A stretch of 64,000 nucleotides of DNA, from assembly GCF_018069625.1 (NCBI RefSeq), contig NZ_CP072941.1:6696001-6760000 (forward strand). The letters are read 5' to 3'. This document shows, in pieces, positions 12,301 through 22,773 of the stretch; position 1 is the first letter of the stretch, and each line of letters starts with the position of its first letter. Source of the DNA: Streptomyces yatensis (GTDB taxonomy: Bacteria; Actinomycetota; Actinomycetes; Streptomycetales; Streptomycetaceae). The position numbers and the translations under genes are program-made. Under the pieces are notes generated by a model. It saw only the letters and a list, made by a program, of their open reading frames with translations, was not told the DNA's origin and searched no databases.

Positions 12301-15300
12301 CCCCCGACGGCCTCGAGGGTTACATGGGCACGGCCAGCTCCGGCAGTGTCGCCTCGGGCCGGGTGTCGTACACCTTCGGTCTGGAGGGCCCGGCGGTCAC
12401 CGTCGACACGGCGTGCTCGTCGTCGCTGGTCACCCTGCATATGGCCGTTCAGGCGCTGCGCAGCGGCGAATGCTCGCTCGCGCTCGCGGGCGGCGTGACC
12501 GTGATGGCCACCCCCGGCACCTTCGTGGCCTTCAGCAAGCAGCGCGGCCTCGCGACCGACGGCCGCTGCAAGCCCTTCGCCGCCGCCGCCGACGGCACGG
12601 CGTGGGGCGAGGGCGTGGGCATGCTGCTGGTCGAGCGGCTGTCGGACGCGCGCAAGAACGGCCACCCGGTGCTCGCCATCGTCCGCGGCTCCGCCATCAA
12701 CCAGGACGGCGCCTCCAACGGCCTCACCGCGCCCAACGGCCCGTCCCAGCAGCGCGTCATCCGGCAGGCCCTCGCCAACGCCCGGCTGTCCGCCGCCGAG
12801 GTGGACGTCGTCGAGGCACACGGCACCGGTACGACGCTGGGCGACCCGATCGAGGCGCAGGCGCTGCTCGCCACCTACGGCCAGGAGCGGACCGAGGACG
12901 AGCCGCTCTGGCTGGGCTCGGTGAAGTCCAACTTCGGCCACACCCAGGCGGCGGCCGGTGTCGCCGGAATCATCAAGATGGTCAAGGCCATCGAGCACGG
13001 CGTCCTGCCCCGGACCCTGCATGTGGACGAGCCGTCGCCGCACGTGGACTGGACGGCGGGCGCGGTGTCGCTGCTCACCGAGCAGCTGGAGTGGCCGGAG
13101 ACCGGCCGCCCGCGCCGCGCCGCCGTGTCCTCGTTCGGCATCAGCGGCACCAACGCGCACACCATCATCGAACAGGCCCCGGCGGAGCGGCCCACGGCCG
13201 ACGCCGACGCGCCCGAGCCCGGTGTGCTGCCCTGGATCCTGTCCGGCCGGAGCGAGGCGGCGCTGGGCGCCCAGGCGGAGCGGCTGCTGGCACACCTCGA
13301 CACGGCCCCGGGCCTGCGCCCGGCCGACGTCGGCTACTCCCTGGTCACCACCCGCGCCGTCCACGACCAGCGCGCGGTGCTGGTCGGCACGGACCGCGAC
13401 GACTTCGTCCGCGCCCTGACGGCGCTCGCCCGGGGCGAGGCGGAGGCCCAGCTGGTCCAGGGCACCGGGACGGCCGGCAAGACGGCGTTCGTGTTCCCGG
13501 GGCAGGGGTCGCAGTGGGCCGGTATGGCGGTGGGGCTGATGGACGCCTCGCCCGTCTTCGCGGCCCGTATCCACGAATGCGCCGCGGCGTTGGCGGAGTT
13601 CACCGACTGGTCGTTGGTCGAGGTGCTGCGCGGCGCCGAGGGCGCACCGTCGCTGGAGCGCGTGGACGTGGTCCAGCCGGTGCTGTTCGCCGTGATGGTG
13701 TCTCTCGCCGAACTGTGGCGTTCGCTGGGCGTCCGGCCGTCCGCCGTGGTCGGCCACTCCCAGGGCGAGATCGCGGCCGCCTGCGTGGCCGGAATCCTGA
13801 CGCTTCAGGACGCTGCCCGCGTGGTGGCGCTGCGGAGTCAGGCGATCGGCCGGGTGCTGGCGGGCAAGGGCGGCATGGTGTCCGTGGCGCTGCCGGTGGC
13901 GGAGGTCCGGGAGCGGATCGCGGCGTGGGGCGAGGAGCGGATCTCCGTCGCCGCCGTCAACGGCCCCTCGTCGGCCGTGGTTTCGGGTGAGCCCGAGGCG
14001 CTGGACGAGCTGCTGGCGTCCTGCGAGGCCGATGAGGTGCGGGCGCGCCGGGTGCCGGTGGACTACGCCTCGCACTCCGCGCAGGTCGAACTGCTCCGCG
14101 AGGAACTTCTCGAACTGCTCGCCCCCGTACAGCCGAGGAACGCCCAGGTGCCGTTCCTGTCCACGGTGACGGGGGAGTGGGTCGAGGGTCCGGAGCTGGA
14201 CGCCGAGTACTGGTTCACCAACCTGCGTCGCACCGTCGAACTGGAGGGTGCGGTGCGCCGTCTGCTGGACGAGGGCTTTGGCGCCTTCATCGAGTCCAGC
14301 GCCCACCCCGTCCTGACGATGGGTGTGCAGGAGACCGCCGAGAGCGCGGGCCGTGAGGCCGCCGCGATCGGGTCGCTGCGCCGTGACGAGGGCGGTCTGG
14401 ACCGCTTCTGGGTCTCGCTCGGCGAAGCATGGACCCGTGGCGTGAGCGTGGACTGGGACGCGGTGTACGAGGGGACGGGCGCCGAGCGCGTCGAGCTGCC
14501 CACGTACGCCTTCCAGCACGAGCGCTACTGGATCGAGGTCCCGCTCGCGGTGGGCGATGTCGCCTCCGCCGGGCTCGGCGCCGCCGGGCATCCGCTGCTG
14601 GGCGCCGCCGTCGAACTGCCCGACTCCGACGGCTTCCTGCTCACCGGGCGGCTCTCCCTCCAGACCCACCCCTGGCTCGCCGACCACGCCGTGTCCGGCA
14701 CCGCGCTGCTGCCGGGGACGGCCTTCGTGGAGCTGGCGATCCGTGCCGGTGACCAGGTCGGCTGCGATCTGCTGGAGGAGCTGACCCTCGAGGCGCCGCT
14801 GATCCTGCCCGGCCGGGGCGGGATCCAGCTGCGGCTGACGGTCGGCGCGCCCGACGCGAGCGGCCGCCGGGCGCTGGAGGTCTACTCCCGCCCGGAGCCG
14901 GACGCGGACCGGGGCGACGCCTCGGACCAGCCGTGGGTCCGTCACGCCAGCGGTGTCCTGGCCTCCGGTGAGGCCACGGACGGCGGCGCCGACCTGTCCG
15001 TATGGCCGCCCGCCGAGGCCGTCGCCCTCGACGTGGCCGACCTCTACGAGCGGTTCGCGGCGGGCGGCTTCGGCTACGGCCCGGCGTTCCAGGGGCTGGG
15101 CGCCGCCTGGCGGCGCGGCGAGGAGGTCTTCGCCGAACTGCGCCTGGAGCAGCGGCAGCACGCCGACGCCGCGCTGTTCGGACTGCACCCGGCACTGCTG
15201 GACGCCGCGCTGCACGGGGTCGCGCTCGGCGACTTCCTGGGCGGCGAGGCCGACGGGATCCGGCTGCCGTTCTCCTGGACCGGGGTCACGCTCCACGCGG

Positions 15301-18158
15301 CGGGCGCCACGGCGCTGCGCGTACGGATCGCCCCGGCCGGGCCGGACACGGTGGCCCTCACCGTCGCGGACGAGAACGGCGGCGCGGTCGCGTCGGTGGA
15401 CTCCCTGGTGCTGCGGCGCATCGCCCCGGAGCAGCTGCGCGCGGCCCAGGTGACCTACCACGACTCGCTGTTCCGGCTGGAGTGGGCGCCGGTGCCGGCG
15501 CCCTCGGCGGCCCCCGGGACCCTCCGCTGGGCCCTGATCGGCCAGGACGCGGCGAACAGCGCCGGTCAGGACACTGCGAACAGCACCGGTCAGGACACTG
15601 CGAACGGCGCCGGCCAGGACGCCACGCACGGCACGGGCGGCACGGACGCCTTCGGGCTCGTCGCCGCGCTGGAGTCCGCCGGTGCCGACTGCGCCGTCTT
15701 CGCCGACCTGGCCGAGCTCGCGGCCGTGGTGGCCTCGGGCAGCCCCCGCCCGGACGTCGTCCTCCTCCCGTACACCGGCCCCGCCGGGGGCGGCGATGTG
15801 GCGGAGGGGGCCAGGCTGGCCACTCATGCCGCGCTGGACAGCGCGCAGTCGTGGCTCGGGGAGGAGGGCCTGGCCGGGGCGCGGCTCGCGTTCGTCACCC
15901 GGCGCGCCGTCGCCACGTCCCCGGACGCCGAAGTGCAGGACCTGCCGCGGTCGGCCGTATGGGGTTTGATCCGCACCGCCCAGACCGAGAACCCGGACCG
16001 TTTCCTGTTGCTCGACCTGGACGGTGACGAGACCTCGGCCGAGCTGCTCACGGCGGCCGTGACCGGCGGGGAGCCGCAGCTCGCCGTCCGCGCGGGCGCC
16101 CTCCACGCGCCCCGGCTGGCCCGGGTCGCCACCCAGGAGCAGAACCAGGACGTCGCGCCGCAGAAGCTCCCGGAGTTCGACCCCGACGGCACGGTCCTGA
16201 TCACCGGCGCCACCGGCGTTCTCGGCGGACAGCTCGCCCGCCATCTGGTGGCCGAGCGCGGCGTGCGGCATCTGCTGCTCAACAGCCGCCGCGGACAGCG
16301 CGCCCCGGGGATGTCCGAGCTGGTCGACGAACTGACCGCGCTGGGCGCCCGGGTGAGCGTCGCGGCCTGCGATGTGGCCGACCGCGAGGCGCTGTCGATG
16401 CTGCTGGCCGAGGTGGATGCGGAGCATCCGCTCACCGCCGTCGTGCACACCGCCGGTGTGCTGGACGACGGGCTGCTGCCCACGCTCACCCCGGACCGGA
16501 TCGACACGGTCTTCCGGCCGAAGGTGGCCGCGGCGCACAACCTGCACGAGCTGACCCGCGATCTGGACCTGTCCGCCTTCGTGCTGTTCTCGTCCGCCGC
16601 CGGTACCTTCGGCGCGCCGGGCCAGGCCAACTACGCGGCGGCCAACACCTTCCTGGACGCCCTGGCCGCGCAGCGCCGCTCCGCCGGACTGCCCGCGCTC
16701 TCGCTGGCATGGGGTCTGTGGGAGCAGCGCAGCGCGATGACCGGCGGTATGGCGGACGCGGATGTGGCCCGTATGGAGCGCTCCGGGATGGCGCCGCTGT
16801 CCTCGCGGGACGGTCTGGAGCTGTTCGACACGGCGTGCGCGGTCGGCGGTGAGGCGGTGCTCGTACCGCTGCGCCTGGACATCGCGCCGCTGCGCGAGCA
16901 GGCCGCCGAGGGCGGGCTGCCCGCCGTGTTCCGCGGGCTGGTCCGGGCTCCGGCCCGGCGGCGTACCGTCGCCGCCGGGGCGGCCGACGCGGGCGGCCCC
17001 TCGCTGGCGCGGAAGCTGGCCGGGCTGGCCGAGGCGGAGCGCGAGAAGGCCGTGCTGGACCTGGTCCGCGGCCAGGCCGCCGCGGTCCTCGGTTTCCCGG
17101 ACGCGGAGGCGGTGGGGGCCACGCGTGGCTTCCTGGAGCAGGGCTTCGACTCGCTGACCGCCGTCGAGCTGCGCAACCGGCTGAACGCCGCGAGCGGGCT
17201 GCGGCTGGCCCCGACGCTGCTGTTCGACCACCCGACGCCCGAGCTGGTCGCCCGGCAGCTGCTCGCGCAGCTGGCCGGTTCGGTGGCCGCCGAGGGCGGC
17301 GCGGTCTCGGACGCGGCGCGTGCGGAGGCGGCGGGCGCGGAGCCGTCGGCCGTGTTCGGCGCGATGATGCGGGAGGCCGGACAGCTGGGCGAGCAGGAGG
17401 AGTTCACCCGGCTGCTGATGGACGTCTCGCGGTTCCGGCCCTCGTTCGCGAGCGCCGCCGAGCTGGACAAGGCGCCCGCGCTGGTGCGGCTGTCGCGCGG
17501 GGAGACCGGGCCCGCGCTGGTGTGCTTCTCCTCGATCCTGTCGATCGGCGGCCCGCACCAGTACGCCCGGTTCGCCGCCGGATTCCGCGGCCACCGGGAC
17601 GTCCTCGCGCTGGGCAACCCCGGCTTCGTCGCCGGGGAGCGGCTCCCGGCCAACCCGGAGGCGGTGATCGAGGCGCAGGCCGAGGCGGTGCTGCGGGAGA
17701 CCGACGGGGCGCCGTTCGTGCTGCTGGGCCACTCCTCGGGCGGGTTGCTCGCCCATGAGGTGGCCGCGCGGCTGGAGAGCACCGGGGTCTTCCCGGACGC
17801 GGTCGTCCTGCTCGACATCTACTCGCACGACCGGGACGCGGCCGTGGCCCTCCAGCCCGGGCTGAGCGCCGGGATGGACGAGCGCAGCGCCGGCCAGGTG
17901 CCGGTGGACGACACCCGGCTGCTGGCCATGGGCGCCTACTTCCGGCTGTTCGGCCAGTGGCGGCCCAAGGAGGTCAAGACGCCGACGCTGCTGGTCCGGG
18001 CCGGGGAGCGGCTCTTCGACTGGTCCCGCGACGGCGACTGGCGGTCGTACTGGCAGCTGCCGCACACCGCGCTCGATGTGCCGGGGAACCACTTCACCAT
18101 GATGGAGGAGCACGCCGGGACGACGGCGCGGGCCGTGGCCGACTGGCTGGCGGACTGA
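6342..18158 (+). CDS. Modular type I polyketide synthase, final two modules plus thioesterase
   Basis: The protein has 3,938 residues. The ATG start is preceded by GAGAGGGAAA, and the first 32 residues form the N-terminal docking coil ([20 protein letters not shown]). Module A: KS (Cys 205), AT (Ser 664 in GHSIGE, HAFH at 761: malonyl-type), DH (His 969 in [11 protein letters not shown]), KR (GASGTLG near 1480, LDD motif), ACP (Ser 1793). Module B: KS (Cys 2025), AT (Ser 2473 in GHSQGE, YASH at 2575: methylmalonyl-type), DH (His 2782 in [11 protein letters not shown]), KR (near 3289, LDD), ACP (Ser 3604). A type I thioesterase ends the protein (Ser 3798 in GHSSGG, Asp in LLDIYS, His in PGNHFTMM). 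The two modules plus the preceding one predict an alpha-methyl triene acid, released as free acid or lactone. An in-frame dispersed repeat sits at residues 1291-1357 and a 4 x 8-residue tandem repeat at 3067-3098. Confidence 0.97.
10213..10410 (+). repeat. Second in-frame copy of the dispersed repeat, same site in the next PKS module
   Basis: AAGCCCGTCCGGCG occurs at 10246-10259 and a one-base variant (GAGCCCGTCCGGCG) at 10309-10322. Both are followed by TTTGAGGACCGGGG, and the run ends in TACGGGAAGGGGCGGGG. The peptide contains ARPAFEDRG twice and [11 protein letters not shown]. The insert lies between the strand VVVSL and the helix ending LLQQWL, the same structural site as the copy at 4376. 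Both copies share the flanking words GCGGCAC..GAAGGCCC and GCGGCACATCAAG, so they probably descend from one insertion spread between modules by recombination. Confidence 0.75.
15540..15635 (+). repeat. Four tandem 24-bp units inside the last PKS module
   Basis: Units start at 15540, 15564, 15588 and 15612. They encode four octapeptides, beginning [24 protein letters not shown] and GQDATHGT. The run lies just after the first strand (RWALIG) of the structural KR subdomain. That is a different loop from the one carrying the dispersed repeat in the two preceding modules. The reading frame is kept. Confidence 0.9.
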
Positions 18159-18193
18159 CGGGTTCGGGCCCGCACCCCCACACGGGCCCGAAC

Positions 18194-18252
18194 CGCCAAA
18201 GGGCCGGGCCCCGCCCCATCCGAGGAGGGGAGCGGGGCCCGGCCCTTTGGCG
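18194..18252. terminator. Bidirectional terminator between convergent PKS and acyltransferase genes
   Basis: A perfect 21-bp inverted repeat, arms 18194-18214 and 18232-18252 with a 17-base loop, lies between the end of the last PKS gene and the end of the oppositely oriented acyltransferase gene. The arms begin CGCCAAAGGGCCGGGCC. There is no U tract, as is common in Streptomyces. A short run of TGGTGCG-like repeats follows to 18290. Confidence 0.85.
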
Positions 18253-18290
18253 TGGTGCGTGGTGCGTGGTGCGTGATGCGTGGTGGGGGA

Positions 18291-19229
18291 TCAGCGCTTA
18301 CGGGCGGGGCGCGAGCGCTTGCCCGGACCCACCGTCACCACCTCGAAGTTGGACTTGGTGCGGTCCAGCCGGTGGAAGAGGTTGTCCGGCCCGGTGATGT
18401 ACATCTTCGACACCCCCTCACCCTTGAGCGTGTCCACCACCTTCGGCCAGTGGATCGGCAGGTCGAAGGTGTCCAGAAGCATCGTGCGCAGCGCGTCGGC
18501 CGAGGTCACGATGGTGCCGTCCTGGTCGGTGACCACGGGCAGCTTGGGGTCGAGGATGTCGTACTTCGGCAGGATCTCCTCGGCGGCCCGGCGCCGCAGC
18601 TCCGCGAACGCGGGCGCGTGCACCGCCGGGACCATGGTGTACATGGAGTAGCCGCCGGCCTGGCTGATCGCCTTCTTGAAGCCTTCCAGCTCCTTCTCGC
18701 GCAGCGAGACCATGAAGAAGCCGTCGTCGAGATAGCCGGAGTAGTCGTACCACTCGCCGCGCTCGCCGAGCTCGGTGAGGATCTCCGTCAGCTTCTCCTG
18801 CGGAGTGCGGACGAAGGTGTGGGTGACCGCGTCCTGGTGCTCCTCGGCGAAGTACGCGTGCTCACAGCGGGCCAGCTCCGCGGTGAGCCGTACCACCTCG
18901 GGGAACGGCAGCGAACTGACGTACGCCGCCGCCGCCTTCTGCCCGAAGCTGGGGCCCACGCACAGGTCCGGGACCAGTCCGTGCTCCTGCTCCGCGCGGT
19001 CCGCCGAGGCCATCGAGTTCACCAGGAAGGCGATCTGGGTGGCCTCGGAGTAGTCGTCCTCGGAGTCGCGGAGCCGGTCGAAGACCGAGTAGCCCAGCGC
19101 CTCGTCGGCCTCGGCGAGCCGCTTGCGGGCGAACGGGTCGAGCGTGAGGAACCTGCCCACCTCGGAGAAGCCGGAGGGCCCCATACCGGGGAAGACGATG
19201 GCTGTCTTCGTCTGCTCGGATGCCGTCAT
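18291..19229 (-). CDS. Discrete acyltransferase, probably for the PKS starter unit (4-guanidinobutyryl-CoA:ACP type)
   Basis: A FabD-fold protein of 312 residues. The N-terminal FPGMG corresponds to FPGQG of acyltransferases. The nucleophile elbow reads GPSFG instead of GHSxG, with Ser94 kept and the His replaced by Pro. The catalytic His is probably His204 in VHAPAF, 110 residues after the Ser as in E. coli FabD. In an ungapped alignment the malonyl-binding Arg (FabD Arg117) falls on Leu119. This favours a monocarboxylic acyl group over malonyl. Beside a CoA ligase and an amine oxidase, the likely role is loading a guanidinobutyryl-type starter onto the loading ACP. The C terminus is basic (GKRSRPARKR). 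An ordinary malonyltransferase or a PKS repair acyltransferase are alternatives. Confidence 0.8.
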   Translation of the reverse strand: MTASEQTKTAIVFPGMGPSGFSEVGRFLTLDPFARKRLAEADEALGYSVFDRLRDSEDDYSEATQIAFLVNSMASADRAEQEHGLVPDLCVGPSFGQKAAAAYVSSLPFPEVVRLTAELARCEHAYFAEEHQDAVTHTFVRTPQEKLTEILTELGERGEWYDYSGYLDDGFFMVSLREKELEGFKKAISQAGGYSMYTMVPAVHAPAFAELRRRAAEEILPKYDILDPKLPVVTDQDGTIVTSADALRTMLLDTFDLPIHWPKVVDTLKGEGVSKMYITGPDNLFHRLDRTKSNFEVVTVGPGKRSRPARKR

Positions 19230-19262
19230 GGTGTGGTGCCTTACTCTCGATCCTGCCGTCGC

Positions 19263-20689
19263 TCAGTCCTGCGCCCGGCGGTTGAAGCCGCGGATGCCGA
19301 TGGTCCCGAAGAGCAGGATCGCCGCTCCGATGGCGGAGAAGCAGATCCACAGCGGGATCGATTCCGGCACCTTGGGCCCGGGTTCCAGCAGCAGTCCGCG
19401 CATCGCCTCGGTGACGTAGGTCAACGGGTTGAAGCTGCAGAGGATCTGGAACCAGCGGACGGTCTCCAGGCTCCGCCACGGGAACTGCGTGGCCCCGGTG
19501 AACATGATCGGGGTGAGCGTCATGGCGAAGACGATGGAGATGTGGCGCGCGGGCGCCAGGGTGCCCAGGGTGAGGCCGACGCAGCCGCCGACCAGTCCGC
19601 CCAGGCTCAGGATGCCCAGCGTGACCGGCATCTTCTCCAGCGGCCAGGAGACGTCGTCCAGCAGCGCCAGACCGATCGGGATCATGACCAGCGAGCCGAT
19701 CAGACCGCGCATCGCGCCGAAGATCGCCTTCTCCACGGCCACCAGGGAGACCGGGATGGGGGCGAGCAATCGGTCCTCGATCTCCTTGGTCCAGGAGAAG
19801 TCGATGGCCAGCGGCAGCGCGGTGTTCTGCAGGGCGACCAGGAAGCTGTTGAGCGCCACCACACCGGGCAGCAGCACCTGCTGGAAGCCGGGCTGGGTGA
19901 AGCCGATCTCACCCAGCACCTTGCCGAAGACGAACAGCATGAAGAACGGTTCCACGATGACCTGGCCCAGGAACGGGCCCATCTCGCGGCCGGTGACGAA
20001 GATGTCGCGCCACAGGATGAAGAAGAACGTCCGCCACCGGTTGGCGCGGCGCCGGTGGCGCCCGGCGCGGCGCTTGGCGTCGGGCAGTTCGAGTTCGAGT
20101 TCGGGCTGCGGCTGGGGCTCGGGCTCCACGAGCGGCGAACGGGCGTCCGCCGCCGCGATGATGGCGTTCAGCGCGGCCTTCGCGTCCTGTGCGGCCTGGG
20201 TCGCCGACGGGGCCGGTATCGGCTTGATGACGAGCGTCAGGGTGTCCCCGATGTCGCCGCCGCCGTGCGGGGCGCCCATGCCCCTGGCCTCGTGGTGCCG
20301 GTGCTCCTGCGGCCGGCTCTGCTGCTGCCGGGGGTCGGGCTGCCGGACGTCCGGCGCCTTGCCCTCGTGCTTGACCGGTGCGTTCGGAGTGGCCTTCTGC
20401 ACCTCGGCGCCCGGACGCGGGGCCGACGGCTTGGACCGGACGAGCACGGTCCGGGTGTCCTCGAAGCCGTCGTCCTCGGGGGACTTGGGCTCCGCGGCCC
20501 GCGGGTCGGTGGTGCCCTTCGCGTCCGGCCGGGCGGCGGGGGTCCTGGGGTCGGCGGGCCGGTGCTCACCGCCCCTGGCGGCGCCACCCTGGTGCGACGC
20601 GGGTGCCCCGGCGCCGGCCGCGGGCTTCTCCTCCGCGGCCTTGCCACCCGTGGTCCCGTCCGTCGATGACGTGGGTCGAGAGGAGGAGC

Positions 20690-20693
<4 letters not shown>
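19263..20693 (-). CDS. ABC-2 type exporter permease with long disordered N-terminal extension
   Basis: 476 residues. The C-terminal half (from about residue 225, WRTFFFILWRDIFVTGREMG) has six hydrophobic segments and the usual ABC-2 features, including FNPLTYVTEAMRG before the last helix. It resembles DrrB-type permeases, which are normally about 250-290 residues. The first roughly 220 residues are Pro/Ala/Gln/His-rich, without predicted membrane segments and apparently disordered. The ATG overlaps the stop of the ATPase gene (ATGA, 20690-20693), so the two are translationally coupled. Together they probably export the polyketide and confer self-resistance. Confidence 0.9.
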
Positions 20694-21712
<1,019 letters not shown>

Positions 21713-22046
21713 CGCTGTCGTCGCACCGATTTAATTGGCTTGAGGAGAACATTACTTTCCCCTTGTTTAACACGGCCGCTTGACTCCTGACCCCTAACTG
21801 CCTGCAGATTAGGGGGTGGTGGCACGGGTGAGGGGGCCTTAGGGGGCGCCTGCTGTGTCCCGCTGTGTCCCGGGCCACGCCGGGATGGCGCGGTACCCGC
21901 ATATAGCGCGTACCTCGAATAGCGGTTACTAGGGGTTGTGGGCCGGGAGAAGGGCTCATAGCCTCACGGAGTCAGCATCTCGGACGAGCGTGGTCGACGC
22001 GCCCCACCATCGCACTCGTGCCCGGCCCCTCAGTGCAATCGCGGGG
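21713..22046. promoter_or_regulatory. Divergent promoter region between exporter and thioesterase-like genes
   Basis: This 334-base spacer must hold the promoters for the leftward exporter operon and the rightward thioesterase-like/CoA ligase pair. It contains an imperfect inverted repeat, CCCCTAA (21791-21797) facing TTAGGGG (21809-21815), with CTG/CAG extending the inner stem. Further TAGGGG words occur at 21839-21845 and in ACTAGGGGTTG at 21928-21938. These are candidate operators for the LAL regulator encoded in the cluster; this is inference from repetition and position. Confidence 0.45.
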
Positions 22047-22703
22047 ATGTACTCCTTGAGCCAGATCAAGCCCGATGATGTGGGCCTTATTCGGATATTG
22101 CAAACGGAAACTCCGAGTAGTTTCCGGCTGATCTGTTTCCCGGAATCCGCCCACTCCACCGCGTACTACCTCTCGCTGTCCGAGCTGCTGCTGCCCACCG
22201 TCGAGGTGTTGGCGATCCAGTACCCCCTGTACGTGGGCATCGACGACGACGAGCGGCTGACCGATTCGGCCGACCTCGCGGACCGGATCTTCGGTGCGCT
22301 GGGGGAGTGGATGGACCGCCCGCTCGCCTTCTTCGGCCACCGGGCCGGCGCCGACCTCGCCTACCGCGTCGCCGAGCGCCTGGAACGGGAGACCGGGACG
22401 GCGCTGCTGACCCTGTTCGTATCCGGCCGCACCGCGCACTGGGGCATGTCCCTGGGGCCCCCGGAGCTCGGCTGCCGGATCGTCGCCCTCGCCGGTGAGG
22501 GCGATCCCAAGACCCCGCTGCGCGGCGTACGGGCCTGGCGGCGGCGTACGAGCGGACGATTCGACCTCGAGGTGTTTCCCGGCGCCCGTTACTACCTCGA
22601 CTCGAGCCGGAGAGAGGTCGTCAACCTGGTGCACGACCAGTTGCTCTCGCACGTCCCCGTCGATGCCGAGTGGGAGACCGGCTTCGAAGACCAGGGAGCC
22701 TAG
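22047..22703 (+). CDS. Type II thioesterase-like protein lacking catalytic Ser and His (probable pseudoenzyme)
   Basis: 218 residues from the ATG at 22047. An upstream GTG in frame at 21936 would add 37 residues of non-family sequence. GCGGGG directly abuts the ATG, so the ribosome-binding site is poor. The fold follows type II thioesterases of PKS clusters (RLICFPESAHSTAYY, VEVLAIQYP, LAFFGHRAGADLAYRVAERL, VFPGARYYLD). The family motif GHSMG reads GHRAG (Arg99 for Ser, codon CGG at 22341) and the motif FPGGHFYL reads FPGARYYL (Arg181 for His). Only the Asp region (GEGDPKTP) looks kept. Normal thioester hydrolysis is therefore unlikely. A binding or regulatory role, or early decay, is possible. 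It is probably co-transcribed with the CoA ligase 70 bases downstream. Confidence 0.82.
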   Translation: MYSLSQIKPDDVGLIRILQTETPSSFRLICFPESAHSTAYYLSLSELLLPTVEVLAIQYPLYVGIDDDERLTDSADLADRIFGALGEWMDRPLAFFGHRAGADLAYRVAERLERETGTALLTLFVSGRTAHWGMSLGPPELGCRIVALAGEGDPKTPLRGVRAWRRRTSGRFDLEVFPGARYYLDSSRREVVNLVHDQLLSHVPVDAEWETGFEDQGA

Positions 22704-22773
22704 GGGGACTCGCCCAGGGCTGCCTGTATCTCCTGAGCGAACCCCTGAGCGAATAGGAAAAGAGTACGTTTCG

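Noticed and set aside
5988..18113. A reading frame of about 4,000 codons open on the minus strand across the last PKS gene
   Set aside because: It mirrors the plus-strand PKS codons, as expected from GC-rich third positions. It shows no domain, no start context and a Gly/Arg/His-rich composition.
18252..18290. GTGGTGCGTGGTGCG-like run as a possible regulatory repeat
   Set aside because: It is only about five 7-base units between a terminator and a convergent gene end. It is most likely slippage with no further support.
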